A stretch of DNA of 64,000 bases from positions 62,001-126,000 of the IMG/VR virus record IMGVR_UViG_3300042566_001780; one strand, given 5' to 3'. A model generated the notes under the pieces. That model did no database searches. It worked only from the letters and a program-made list of their open reading frames with translations, and was not told where the DNA came from. A program made the translations under genes and the position numbers. This document shows positions 40,880 through 49,442 of this stretch, one piece after another (the stretch's first letter is position 1; each line of letters starts with the position of its first letter). Source of the DNA: a virus.

Positions 40880-42312
40880 GTACTTTTACCGCTGAAGTGA
40901 TGTTAGCAGAGTTGTTAGCTAATTTTTCATCGCAAGATTTGATCAAGAAAATTGGTATTTCTAAACCAACACTTAAAAAGCTTTATGATGGTGAAGCTAG
41001 CAATGAAGTGTTGTTTAAACTAGAACAGGCTTTTTTGGCACATGTAAGAGCAAACATTAAACAGATTTCGATGTCAAATTTAAAGTCGATTTTGGAATCT
41101 GGTAATACTGTAATGGTGGATACGCCTGATGGGCCTCAGGCGATTATTAAATTTTTTAATAAAGATGCTAGGTCTATTGTTAAACTCAGCACAGCAAATG
41201 GAAAAACACTAACATGTTCAAATGACCATTTAGTTGAAACTGATTTTGGGTGGGCGTATGCAAATAAAGATGTAGTTGGCAAAAATGTACTAACTGGTGA
41301 AGGCTTTAATCCTGTAATTAAAGTTGAAGACCTAGCACCTGAACCCGTTTTCGACTTTGAAGTAGCACATCCAAACCATCGTTATTGGGGCGGTGATGGT
41401 ATTTCTTCTCACAATTCTGGAAAATCCTTCATAGCTTCCAATCTTGCATTGCAGGCTCAAAAAGATGGATACCATGTTCTGTATCTTGACTCCGAGCATG
41501 CTATTGATGTTGATTATCTGAAGAAGATTGGTGTTGACGTTAGTGAAGATAGTCTTACATATCTCTCAGTCACTACCATTGAAGATGTCAACTCGGTGCT
41601 TTCCGAATTCTTTAGTGGGTATGTTAAGGCGTATGGTAAGGATTCTACGACTGCACCCAAAACCCTGATTGTTCTTGATAGTCTTGCTATGTTGAGTTCT
41701 GCTACTGAGATGGAGAACTATGACAAAGGCGGCATCATTAAAGCGGACCAAGGTATTCTCGCAAAACGTCGTAAAGCAATGCTTCGACTAGCTACTGGTC
41801 ATTTGGGTCGGTTGCCAGTCAACATGGTGATTACCGACCACGTGTACCCCGCTGATATTATGGCAGGTGACGGTGCATGGGCAATTACAAACTCCACTAA
41901 ATTCTCATCTTCAATTATTGGTATTGTCACAAAGCTCAAGCTAAAAGAAGAAGGTGAAATTACTGGTGTTCGCATGCGTTTTGAAACGTATAAGAGCCGA
42001 TTTGCAAAGCTTGGCACTAAGGTTGAGCTTGAAGTTCCTTATAACAAGGGAATGAGCCCTTTTAGTGGATTGCTTCCGCTTCTTGAAAGCATGGGAGTTA
42101 TTGCTAAAGGTACTAAGCCTGGTGAAAAGCTTCTTTGGGTATGCGAATGGACAGATGAAGATGGCGAAATTCATGAAGTCAAGTTCAAGGAAAAAGATTT
42201 GACTGATGACATTGTTCAGGAACTTCTTAAGCATCCTCTTTGCGCTGCAACAATGGCTCGCCCAGCTACTAAAGAAGATGAACCTTCTCTTGAAGATGAC
42301 GATGTAGAGTAA
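40876..42312 (+). CDS. uvsX: UvsX recombinase, C-terminal piece with C-intein
   Basis: 478 residues. 1-~75 resembles a helix-turn-helix unit (LIKKIGISKPTLKKLYDG), unusual on an intein fragment. ~80-180 is the C-intein. 181-478 is UvsX: SGKSFIASNLA, Walker B-like LIVLDSLAML, DNA-binding loop region with DHVYPADIM, acidic C-terminus DDDVE. Spliced UvsX would be about 360 residues (T4: 391). It catalyses strand exchange for recombination-dependent replication with gp32 and UvsY. Confidence 0.9.
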   Translation: MSTFTAEVMLAELLANFSSQDLIKKIGISKPTLKKLYDGEASNEVLFKLEQAFLAHVRANIKQISMSNLKSILESGNTVMVDTPDGPQAIIKFFNKDARSIVKLSTANGKTLTCSNDHLVETDFGWAYANKDVVGKNVLTGEGFNPVIKVEDLAPEPVFDFEVAHPNHRYWGGDGISSHNSGKSFIASNLALQAQKDGYHVLYLDSEHAIDVDYLKKIGVDVSEDSLTYLSVTTIEDVNSVLSEFFSGYVKAYGKDSTTAPKTLIVLDSLAMLSSATEMENYDKGGIIKADQGILAKRRKAMLRLATGHLGRLPVNMVITDHVYPADIMAGDGAWAITNSTKFSSSIIGIVTKLKLKEEGEITGVRMRFETYKSRFAKLGTKVELEVPYNKGMSPFSGLLPLLESMGVIAKGTKPGEKLLWVCEWTDEDGEIHEVKFKEKDLTDDIVQELLKHPLCAATMARPATKEDEPSLEDDDVE

Positions 42313-42316
42313 GCAT

Positions 42317-42338
42317 GCACGGGGGAATTCCCCCGTGC
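42317..42338 (+). terminator. GC-rich palindrome after uvsX
   Basis: Perfect 22-base palindrome GCACGGGGGAA/TTCCCCCGTGC. The T-run is poor, so it may be a weak terminator or RNA 3'-end protector. Confidence 0.65.
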
Positions 42339-42352
42339 CTTAACTGATTACC

Positions 42353-42832
42353 ATGGCAAAAAACTCAATTAATCTTTTCGCTTTAGGTCTAACTTTTGAT
42401 CAACTTTCAGGCGAGCTGTTATCTTTCTTCACTCAATGGTCTGAAGAGATTGCACAAGCTGAGCCAATTTTTGACATTAAAGGTGCGCATCTTGAAAAAG
42501 TAACTCGTGATGTACCGCACCACCAATCTTTCTATTCGCAAAGAGCAGCAGAAGCAAAAGCTGTTGTGAAATGGTTGGAGATCTTCAAATCTCAAAAAGA
42601 GTCAAAGTATTTGAAGAATTACAACAATTCGCCTCGGGCTCTCGGTGTTAAAGAGCAAGCAATTTATTTGCAGGGTGAAAAAGAAATTGTTGAAATTAAT
42701 CAATTGTTAGTTGAGGCAAATTTGAGAATGCAACAATTTGAAGAGATTGTCGAAGCAATCAAACAACTGAGTTGGACATGTTCAAACATTGTCAAGCTTC
42801 GAGTAGCAGAACTTACCGACATTGTGATCTAA
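42353..42832 (+). CDS. uvsY: UvsY-like recombination mediator
   Basis: 159 residues, all-helical. The middle and C-terminal parts follow the T4 UvsY plan (YSQRAAEAKAVVKWLEIF near 60-80; a final helix pair LRMQQFEEIVEAIKQLSWTCSNIVK). UvsY loads UvsX onto gp32-coated ssDNA. The assignment is strengthened by lying between uvsX and uvsW; uvsY neighbours uvsW in T4. Sequence similarity alone is modest. Confidence 0.78.
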   Translation: MAKNSINLFALGLTFDQLSGELLSFFTQWSEEIAQAEPIFDIKGAHLEKVTRDVPHHQSFYSQRAAEAKAVVKWLEIFKSQKESKYLKNYNNSPRALGVKEQAIYLQGEKEIVEINQLLVEANLRMQQFEEIVEAIKQLSWTCSNIVKLRVAELTDIVI

Positions 42833-42833
42833 C

Positions 42834-44276
42834 ATGAAAACTGCGCATATTTGGGTAAAAGACGAAGTCTGGATGACAGTCACAGGTCTTGAATCTGCCG
42901 ACTCAACATTCTTATGGAACTATTTTGGAATTGAAGTCGAAGGTTCTTGGTACATGCCAGCTCGCAAGCTTGGCCGGTGGGATGGAAAGATTCGTTTCTT
43001 TGATAAGACTGGCAAAATTTATTTGCGGCTACTTGAGGAAGTGCTTCCATTTCTTGAGAAATGGGGTTACGAGATTGAGCTGCACGATGAGCGTCGCCCA
43101 GTGCCAATCATTACGGCTCGAGCTACTGAGAATATGTTTGATGGCAAATCTCAAGTGCCTATCAAAATCCGCCCTTATCAGCTTGAAGCTGTCAATGCCG
43201 CTCTTGAAAACGGGTCAGGTATTGTTTTAGCGGCTACTTCAAGTGGCAAAACTATTATGTGTGCTGCTTTGTGTGAAGCGCTTGGCAGCCATGATATTCG
43301 TTGTTTGCTGATTGTTCCATCTGCTGATCTTGTTGACCAAACTGTTAATACATTCAAATTAGCAGGTGTTGACGTTGGTACGTATAGTGGAAGCAAAAAA
43401 GATTTAGCGCATCAGCACATTGTGGCTACTTGGCAAGCTCTGCAAAATCAGATGCATATTGTCTCAAATCCTTCCTCTCCAGGTATTGAGCTTGAGCATC
43501 GCGGATTCAATTGCTTGATTGTTGATGAGTGCCACGGTGCTGCAGCTAAAGTTCTTGGAGAGCTGATCAACAATCATGGGCAGCATATTGCATATCGTTT
43601 TGGATTGACTGGTACTTTACCAACTCCAAAAACGGATATGTATACCATTCGTGGATCACTTGGAGAAGTCATTTATGAAATCTCTGCAGCCACGTTAATG
43701 GAACAAGGTTACCTCGCGCAAGTTGAAATTCAGCCTGTTGAGATTCAAGAACTTGCAGATGAAGATTTTCCAGATTACACATCTGAAAAAGCATTCATTT
43801 CCCGCCAGCCAAATCGTCTAGATTTTATTGCTGATTACATTATTGATAGGGCTAATGCTCACGGAAATACCTTGGTGTTGGTGAATAACATCAAACAGGG
43901 TCAACAGCTTCATAAGCTTATTAAAGATTCCGTATTTTTGTATGGGGCTACAGAAAACGAAATTCGAGCTGAATGGTATTCGACTTTTGCTAACCGCGAT
44001 GACTTGATTGTGATTGCTACATTCGGTATTGCAAGTACTGGCATTTCAATTGATCGGATCTTTTGCTTATTCATGATTGATTCTGGAAAGAGCGCCATTA
44101 GAACTATTCAATCTATTGGACGTTCTCTAAGAAAAGGTCATGATAAAAATAGTGCTAAAGTTTATGACGTGTACTCATCTTTGAAATGGGGCAAAAAACA
44201 TGCAAGAGAACGCGTAAAGTATTACAAAAAAGCTCTATACCCAGTGCTAAAGGCCATTAAAGCAAAACTATCCTGA
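42834..44276 (+). CDS. uvsW: UvsW DNA/RNA helicase
   Basis: 480 residues (T4: 503). N-terminal domain ~1-95, then superfamily 2 helicase motifs: Q-like RPYQLEAV, Walker A ATSSGKT (134-140), DECH in LIVDECHGAA, GLTGT, and motif VI QSIGRSLRKG. It unwinds R-loops and drives branch migration, switching T4 from origin- to recombination-dependent replication. One base after uvsY. Confidence 0.93.
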   Translation: MKTAHIWVKDEVWMTVTGLESADSTFLWNYFGIEVEGSWYMPARKLGRWDGKIRFFDKTGKIYLRLLEEVLPFLEKWGYEIELHDERRPVPIITARATENMFDGKSQVPIKIRPYQLEAVNAALENGSGIVLAATSSGKTIMCAALCEALGSHDIRCLLIVPSADLVDQTVNTFKLAGVDVGTYSGSKKDLAHQHIVATWQALQNQMHIVSNPSSPGIELEHRGFNCLIVDECHGAAAKVLGELINNHGQHIAYRFGLTGTLPTPKTDMYTIRGSLGEVIYEISAATLMEQGYLAQVEIQPVEIQELADEDFPDYTSEKAFISRQPNRLDFIADYIIDRANAHGNTLVLVNNIKQGQQLHKLIKDSVFLYGATENEIRAEWYSTFANRDDLIVIATFGIASTGISIDRIFCLFMIDSGKSAIRTIQSIGRSLRKGHDKNSAKVYDVYSSLKWGKKHARERVKYYKKALYPVLKAIKAKLS

Positions 44277-44288
44277 ATTCATTGTTAC

Positions 44289-44317
44289 GTAACATTGTAA
44301 ACTTGTTACAATGTTAC
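44289..44317 (+). repeat. Inverted repeat upstream of 44350 gene
   Basis: 12-base arms (44289-44300 and 44306-44317) around ACTTG; the right arm contains TTACAAT, a possible -10. No T-run follows. Could be an operator-promoter or RNA stem. Confidence 0.6.
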
Positions 44318-44349
44318 ATGTTGTGGCGCATTCCTGAAAGATCATCCCA

Positions 44350-44862
44350 ATGAGCATTGTTATTAACGAAATCAATAAACCATATCTAATAGATTCATTG
44401 ACTCAGCCACTTCCCCTAAGACATCATTGGATTTTTGATGCACATTTTCTTGATTTCACTTTAGCCGAGATCAATTACTTAGAGGAAACAGTTGGTCCTG
44501 CTATTTCACTGCTTATTGCAGAGTGTGAAATAAAGGTGCCTAGTGGTTGGAACATTTTGATTGTTGACAGGGAAACGTCCACAGTCGACGTAGTTCCAGT
44601 GTCAAAATGCGCAGCAATGGAATATTTGGCATTTGTTTTTTCTCCTGAAGATGGTAAACTGATTACTGAGCCAATTAAAGTTATTGATTGGGCTGAGAAA
44701 GACGCTTGTATTTTTCCAGCAGTGGCTACAGGCACTGCAGTTATTCACTCAATTGCTCCAGGTGTTTTACATGGTAAAACAATCAATCGTGGGATTATCT
44801 TAAGCCCCCATGATCTGTGGAGATGGATCGGTGGTAAAACAATTGGTGATATTTTGGGTTGA
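44350..44862 (+). CDS. Conserved hypothetical phage protein
   Basis: 170 residues, alpha/beta. PSGWNILIVDRETSTVDVVPV, KVIDWAEKDACIFP, LSPHDLWRWIGGKTIGDIL recall a phage family with no known function. Preceded by an inverted repeat and followed by the nrdA late box. Confidence 0.65.
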   Translation: MSIVINEINKPYLIDSLTQPLPLRHHWIFDAHFLDFTLAEINYLEETVGPAISLLIAECEIKVPSGWNILIVDRETSTVDVVPVSKCAAMEYLAFVFSPEDGKLITEPIKVIDWAEKDACIFPAVATGTAVIHSIAPGVLHGKTINRGIILSPHDLWRWIGGKTIGDILG

Positions 44863-44880
44863 TTTTTCGCCCACCACCAA

Positions 44881-44888
44881 ATAAATAG
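44881..44888 (+). promoter_or_regulatory. Late-promoter-like box ATAAATAG before nrdA
   Basis: AAATAAATAGA, 31 bases upstream of the nrdA ATG. Seven of eight positions match TATAAATA when aligned one base earlier. Confidence 0.5.
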
Positions 44889-44919
44889 ACATTCTTTTCA
44901 ACAATAGGCATCAATAAAA

Positions 44920-47634
44920 ATGATCAAAACAATTATCAAGCGCAATGGATCTCGTGAACAATTTAATGCAGCAAAGCTAAATGGCTGGGGAGAATGGGCA
45001 GCACGCAAACTAGGCCATCTAGTTGATTGGCCTGCAGTAGTATTGCATGCAGTTAGCACTCTACCAGAAGATTGTACTAGTGAACAGCTGCAAAATGCGC
45101 TTATTGATTTTTGTTTGGCTAAGAAAACTTGGGAATACAACCTGATGGCTGGTCGGTTGTATGCTGCACTAATGTCTAAGCAAATTCATGGTCGTAAGAA
45201 GCCATCTATTAAAGATCTGCAAACTGCATTGTTCAATGATGGCTTGATGGCTCAGCTTAATTATTCTGATGAAGAATATGAGCAGATTGAGAAAATGATC
45301 AATCATAATCTTGATCTGAAAAGCTCACATTATGAATTGCAACAGATTCGTTACAAATATGCCCTTCGCAATAAAGTGACTGGTAAAGAATACGAAACTC
45401 CACAGTTCACGTATATGCGCATGGCTATGGCTCTTGCAGAAAATGAGCCAAAAGAAAATCGCATGACTGATGTTGCTAAATGGTACGAGCATCTTTCACA
45501 TAAGCGCATCAATGCTCCGACACCTTACTACACTAACCTTGGCACTACTCATAACGGTTATGCATCGTGCTGCGTGTATACAACGGGTGATACGGCTCCT
45601 TCTCTTGCCGCTGGCGATCATATTGCTTATATGATGACGGTGATGAGCGCCGGTATTGGTTCGCATATCAAAACCCGGTCACTTGGAGATCCAGTGCGTG
45701 GCGGCCTCATTAAGCACCAAGGTAAAATTCCATACTATCGCGCATTGGTCGGTGCTATTGGTGCAAACTTGCAAAATGGCCGGGGCGGCGCAGCTACTGT
45801 CCACTACACCGCGTATGATCCAGAAGTTGAAGTTATTGCAAAGCTCAAGAATGCAATGACACCAGCTGCTAAGCAAGTTCGTGGCTGCGACTACAGTTTT
45901 GGATCTAACAAGTTCTTCGCAAAAATGGCTGCGCAGGATAAAGAAATTGCCACCTTCTCTTATCACGATGCTCCTGAACTCTATGAAGCACAGTATGACG
46001 GCGATTCCACCAAATTCGAAAGACTTTATGAAGAATTTTTAGCTTCAGAAAAAAAGCGCACAGTTTTTTCTGCGCGCAAAATTCTTATAAGCGCTCTTGA
46101 AGAGGCGTATGAAACTGGCCGCCATTACCTGCACTTCACTGATACTATCAATAAGCATACACCTTTCAAGGAAAAGATTTATTCCTCGAACCTGTGTCTT
46201 GCGGGTAATACTTTAGTTAAAGCTAAGATTGATGGCTTTGAACGTGAAGTTACTCTTGAAGTTCTAGATGATGCATTCTGGGCTGGTGCTTCTATTGAAG
46301 TTATGTCGATGAATGATAGCACAAAGATTCGCGAGTACAAAAAAGTGGTGGCATCTAAACTGATGCGTCGCTCTGCAGAAGTTTTGTCTATCAAAGATGA
46401 ACTGTTTAGCAATGAGATTGTTTGCACTGGCGATCACAAAGTGTATACAGTTAATCGCGGCTATGTGGAAGCTAAAGATCTTCTGCCAAGTGATGCCCTT
46501 AATGTCAATGGCGAAATTAGCTTTGGCGTGATTAAAACCGAATTGCAAGATCGCATTGATGTCTATGACATTACTGTTGAAGACAACCACAATTTTTATG
46601 CAAACAATATTCTGGTGCATAACTGCCAAGAAATTGCTTTGGTGACCAAACCATTCAAGTCAGTGCAGCAGCTGTATGAAGATTACACCGAGGACTCTGG
46701 CGAAATCGCTCTTTGCAATATTGCCGCTATCGTAGTCTCAAACATTGAGAATGATGCTCAATATGATGAAGTTGCTTATTACACATTGAAGATGATTGAT
46801 GTAGGTATTCATAAGAGCACCTACGTCTTTAAGGCTCTTGAGCAAACTGCAAAAGCCCGCCTTAATGCTGGTGTTGGAATGATGGGTGTTGCTCATCTAA
46901 TGGCAAAAAATGGTAAGAAGTATTCTTCTCAAGAAGGTAAAAACTTTATGCATGAACTAGCAGAAACTCATGCATGGCATGTCATCAATGCTTCTCTGAA
47001 GCTTGCAAAAGAAAAAGGCAATGCTCCATGGATGCATAAGACCAAGTGGCCTGAAGGGTGGTTGCCAATTGACACGTATGAAAAGAAAGTCGATAGTTTA
47101 GTGACTGTTGAAAATAAGCGTGATTGGGAATCTCTTAGAAAAGAAATCATTGCCAATGGTGGCATTCGTAATTCTGTCTGTATAGCCTTCATGCCGGGTG
47201 AGTCGTCAAGTTTGTCGAGCGGAACCACTAATGGCCTATATCCAATCCGAGATTTTGACCTTGTTAAGACTAGCGATACTATGGCAGTCAATTACGTAGT
47301 ACCTGATGCCACGAAGCTCCGCGATAAATATGAAATAGCCTGGGATGTTCCTACCACTGATCTAATTCATCATTATGCAATTGTCCAAAAATGGACAGAT
47401 CAAGCAATTAGCGCTGATCTTTATCGCAAGATTCAAGGTGATGATACGGTTGGCACTACTGAAATGATGGAAATTTATTTCAATCTGGTACGCTATGGAA
47501 TTAAGACCCGCTATTACCAAAATAGCTTGACTGCAAAGGGTATTGATCTTAATTCATCTGAAACAAATGATGATGCCCAAGTTATAATTAACGACTCTGA
47601 TGATGAAGCTAATTGTGAAGGCTGTTCTCTATGA
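44920..47634 (+). CDS. nrdA: Ribonucleotide reductase class Ia alpha subunit NrdA, with contiguous mini-intein
   Basis: 904 residues, of which 426-568 are an intein; the spliced enzyme would be 761 (T4: 754). ATP-cone at 1-90 (IKRNGSREQFNAAKLNGW), substrate/active-site Cys in NGYASCCVY, the SSNLCQEI junction, and radical-transfer Tyr region near NSLTAKGIDLNSS. It reduces ribonucleotides for phage DNA with NrdB downstream (ATGA overlap). The C-terminal CEGCSL carries the redox Cys pair served by the glutaredoxin at 48751. Confidence 0.95.
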   Translation: MIKTIIKRNGSREQFNAAKLNGWGEWAARKLGHLVDWPAVVLHAVSTLPEDCTSEQLQNALIDFCLAKKTWEYNLMAGRLYAALMSKQIHGRKKPSIKDLQTALFNDGLMAQLNYSDEEYEQIEKMINHNLDLKSSHYELQQIRYKYALRNKVTGKEYETPQFTYMRMAMALAENEPKENRMTDVAKWYEHLSHKRINAPTPYYTNLGTTHNGYASCCVYTTGDTAPSLAAGDHIAYMMTVMSAGIGSHIKTRSLGDPVRGGLIKHQGKIPYYRALVGAIGANLQNGRGGAATVHYTAYDPEVEVIAKLKNAMTPAAKQVRGCDYSFGSNKFFAKMAAQDKEIATFSYHDAPELYEAQYDGDSTKFERLYEEFLASEKKRTVFSARKILISALEEAYETGRHYLHFTDTINKHTPFKEKIYSSNLCLAGNTLVKAKIDGFEREVTLEVLDDAFWAGASIEVMSMNDSTKIREYKKVVASKLMRRSAEVLSIKDELFSNEIVCTGDHKVYTVNRGYVEAKDLLPSDALNVNGEISFGVIKTELQDRIDVYDITVEDNHNFYANNILVHNCQEIALVTKPFKSVQQLYEDYTEDSGEIALCNIAAIVVSNIENDAQYDEVAYYTLKMIDVGIHKSTYVFKALEQTAKARLNAGVGMMGVAHLMAKNGKKYSSQEGKNFMHELAETHAWHVINASLKLAKEKGNAPWMHKTKWPEGWLPIDTYEKKVDSLVTVENKRDWESLRKEIIANGGIRNSVCIAFMPGESSSLSSGTTNGLYPIRDFDLVKTSDTMAVNYVVPDATKLRDKYEIAWDVPTTDLIHHYAIVQKWTDQAISADLYRKIQGDDTVGTTEMMEIYFNLVRYGIKTRYYQNSLTAKGIDLNSSETNDDAQVIINDSDDEANCEGCSL
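46195..46623 (+). other. Mini-intein in nrdA
   Basis: 143 residues in frame, starting CLAGNTLVKAK and ending YANNILVHN before Cys569. Contains TGDHKVYTVNRGYVEAKDL (block B/F type). Too short for an endonuclease domain. Insertion is at SSNL^CQEI in a strictly conserved NrdA motif. Splicing in cis needs no other gene. Confidence 0.92.
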
Positions 47635-48731
47635 CAACTAGTGTTTTTAATGCGCAAAAAACAATTGAAGAGTATCAAAATGAATCTCTCCTGATGGGCT
47701 CGGATCCGGGCCTTTTTGATACTATTCACAAACGACATCCAAAGATCTGGTCTCTTTATAAGGAGATGAAATCTTTGGATTGGTCTGAGGATGAATTTGA
47801 TTATTCTCAGTGCAACATGGACTTCAAATCTTGCCCGAAATCTGTGGCAGATATGATGATTCGCACCTTGATGTGGCAGTGGGAAGCTGATAGTGTGGCT
47901 TCTCGTTCTATTATCTCTGTGGTAGCACCTTTTATTTCGTCAAGTGAATTATGGGCTGCATGGCAACGGGTGTCTGATAATGAAGTGATTCATGCAGCCA
48001 CCTATTCTGAAATTGTTCGGATGTCTTTTGATGATCCACGACAAGTTCTATCAGAAATCCTTGAGCTAAAAGAAACATTGTTTCGATTGAATGCAGTTAC
48101 CAGTGTCTTTGATGAAGTGTTCAAAGTAAGTCATGAGTATGCTCTAGGCTTACGTGAAAATAATCAAGACACTTACAACTATGCATTTTTGATTGCTGCT
48201 ACGATGTTGATGTTAGAAAGAATCCAGTTTATGGCTTCTTTTGCAGTCACGTTTACTATTTGCGCATCTGGTGTTTTCCAACCAATTGGAAAAGCGGTTC
48301 AGAAAATTGCTCAAGATGAACTTGAGGTACATGCTGAACTCGATAAAGCAATCATTGCTCATGAATTGACTACAGCCCGCGGTCAAATTGCGCGTGATCA
48401 AATGGATGCTCGTATTCATGAAATCTTCAACAACATTGTTGAGTCAGAATTTGCATGGATAGATTATCTCTTCTCTGAGGGTCGCACTCTTGTTGGTGCA
48501 AATGCAGAACTTCTGAAACAATGGGTTCTATTCAATGCTAAGGATGTAGCTCGATTCCTTAATTTGAAGACCAACCACCGTTTCCCAAAACACAATCCAA
48601 TGCCGCTTCTGGAAAACTGGATCAACATTAATAAGCAACAAGCTGCTCCGCAAGAGCAAGATATTGCAGCTTATAAGGTTGGTACTACTGTGTCTGATGA
48701 TGCCGGCGTTAAATTTGATGTCGATTTCTAA
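47631..48731 (+). CDS. nrdB: Ribonucleotide reductase beta subunit NrdB
   Basis: 366 residues (T4: 388). Diiron-radical subunit: Glu in WQWEADSVAS, SDNEVIHAATYSEI (Asp/Glu/His ligands), LMLERIQF, and QDELEVHAELD second Glu-His pair. NrdB supplies the tyrosyl radical to NrdA. No intein. ATGA overlap with nrdA makes translation coupled. Confidence 0.94.
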   Translation: MTTSVFNAQKTIEEYQNESLLMGSDPGLFDTIHKRHPKIWSLYKEMKSLDWSEDEFDYSQCNMDFKSCPKSVADMMIRTLMWQWEADSVASRSIISVVAPFISSSELWAAWQRVSDNEVIHAATYSEIVRMSFDDPRQVLSEILELKETLFRLNAVTSVFDEVFKVSHEYALGLRENNQDTYNYAFLIAATMLMLERIQFMASFAVTFTICASGVFQPIGKAVQKIAQDELEVHAELDKAIIAHELTTARGQIARDQMDARIHEIFNNIVESEFAWIDYLFSEGRTLVGANAELLKQWVLFNAKDVARFLNLKTNHRFPKHNPMPLLENWININKQQAAPQEQDIAAYKVGTTVSDDAGVKFDVDF

Positions 48732-48734
48732 ACT

Positions 48735-48742
48735 CTAAATAG
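48735..48742 (+). promoter_or_regulatory. CTAAATAG box between nrdB and glutaredoxin
   Basis: Perfect match to the recurrent box, but only 8 bases before the glutaredoxin ATG, so a transcript from it would be nearly leaderless. May be chance or drive downstream sequence. Confidence 0.4.
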
Positions 48743-48750
48743 AAAGTCTT

Positions 48751-49005
48751 ATGCTCAATAATGTTACTCTTTACAGCAAGCCAAATTGCCAATATTGTGA
48801 AAAAGCTAAATTTCTTCTTGAATCCAAAGGTATTCAGTATGATGCTGTTCATTTGGATGTTGGTCAACCTAAGATTGATGGAGTATCTTACATTTCTCGG
48901 GATAATTTACTTCAACTAATTCCAGGGGCAAAAACGATGCCTCAAATCTTGGTTGATGGAATACCAATTGGCGGATATACTGACTTAGCAGCAATGCTTA
49001 ACTGA
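48751..49005 (+). CDS. nrdC: Glutaredoxin
   Basis: 84 residues, thioredoxin fold: KPNCQYCEKA active site CxxC near 14-17, cis-Pro in KTMPQILVDG, GGYTDL helix start. Reduces the C-terminal disulfide of NrdA. T4's equivalent is NrdC. The insert YISRDNLLQLIPGAK is typical of phage glutaredoxins. A terminator follows. Confidence 0.92.
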   Translation: MLNNVTLYSKPNCQYCEKAKFLLESKGIQYDAVHLDVGQPKIDGVSYISRDNLLQLIPGAKTMPQILVDGIPIGGYTDLAAMLN

Positions 49006-49027
49006 ATTAGATTTTTCTTCTTCGACG

Positions 49028-49060
49028 AAGGACTACATGTCAAAGTGTAGTCCTTTTTGT
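49028..49060 (+). terminator. Terminator after glutaredoxin gene
   Basis: 10-base arms AAGGACTACA (49028-49037) and TGTAGTCCTT (49046-49055), then TTTGTTTTG. Confidence 0.9.
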
Positions 49061-49382
49061 TTTGCTTGGATGAAGATCAACTCGAGAGAGAAGATCGTTT
49101 GAAGAGAAAACGAAGGCTCAGCCATAAGCAGTGCGCGCAATTTATAGGCATTATGGGGCAAATAAGCTTTAGTGCTGAGCAGTGACAAATAAGAAAGGTG
49201 ATTTTTCATAAGCTATAGCTTAGACATAGCACCATCAATTGAAAAGAAGCACTATTCACCCTAATTACACCAGAGGATCCCAGGGACACCAAAATAAGAA
49301 TAACATATGGTACCTTATCCGAGTAAAGAAACACCTCTGGTGACACCTAATGCATTTTGTTAGCCACTCAACCTGCGTTTGT
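49061..49382 (+). other. Gene-free region with possible RNA structure
   Basis: No convincing ORF in 49061-49442. Features seen: 14-base palindrome TAAGCTATAGCTTA (49209-49222); 9-base complementary arms CACCAGAGG (49268-49276) and CCTCTGGTG (49334-49342) enclosing 57 bases that contain GGTACC and CTTATCC. It lies between a terminator and a late promoter, so it might be a small RNA, an origin, or spacer. No tRNA signature. Confidence 0.4.
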
Positions 49383-49390
49383 CTAAATAG
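49383..49390 (+). promoter_or_regulatory. Late-promoter-like box before endolysin
   Basis: CTAAATAG within GTCTAAATAGAC, 52 bases upstream of the endolysin ATG; late timing suits lysis genes. Confidence 0.7.
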
Positions 49391-49442
49391 ACTATAGAAC
49401 CAAAAAGAAAAAGTAAAACAAAGTTATTACAGGGAGACCATC

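Larger units (their letters stand above)
39504..41415 (+). other. Split intein of uvsX with intervening endonuclease gene
   Basis: N-fragment 39504-39590 (29 residues, Cys first). C-fragment 40876-41415 (180 residues, ending GGDGISSHN before Ser). C-fragment has NDHLVETDFGWAYANKDVVGK and the terminal HN. Insertion is inside Walker A (GPSG^SGKS), parallel to terminase intein 1. It is another fractured-gene arrangement. Confidence 0.88.
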
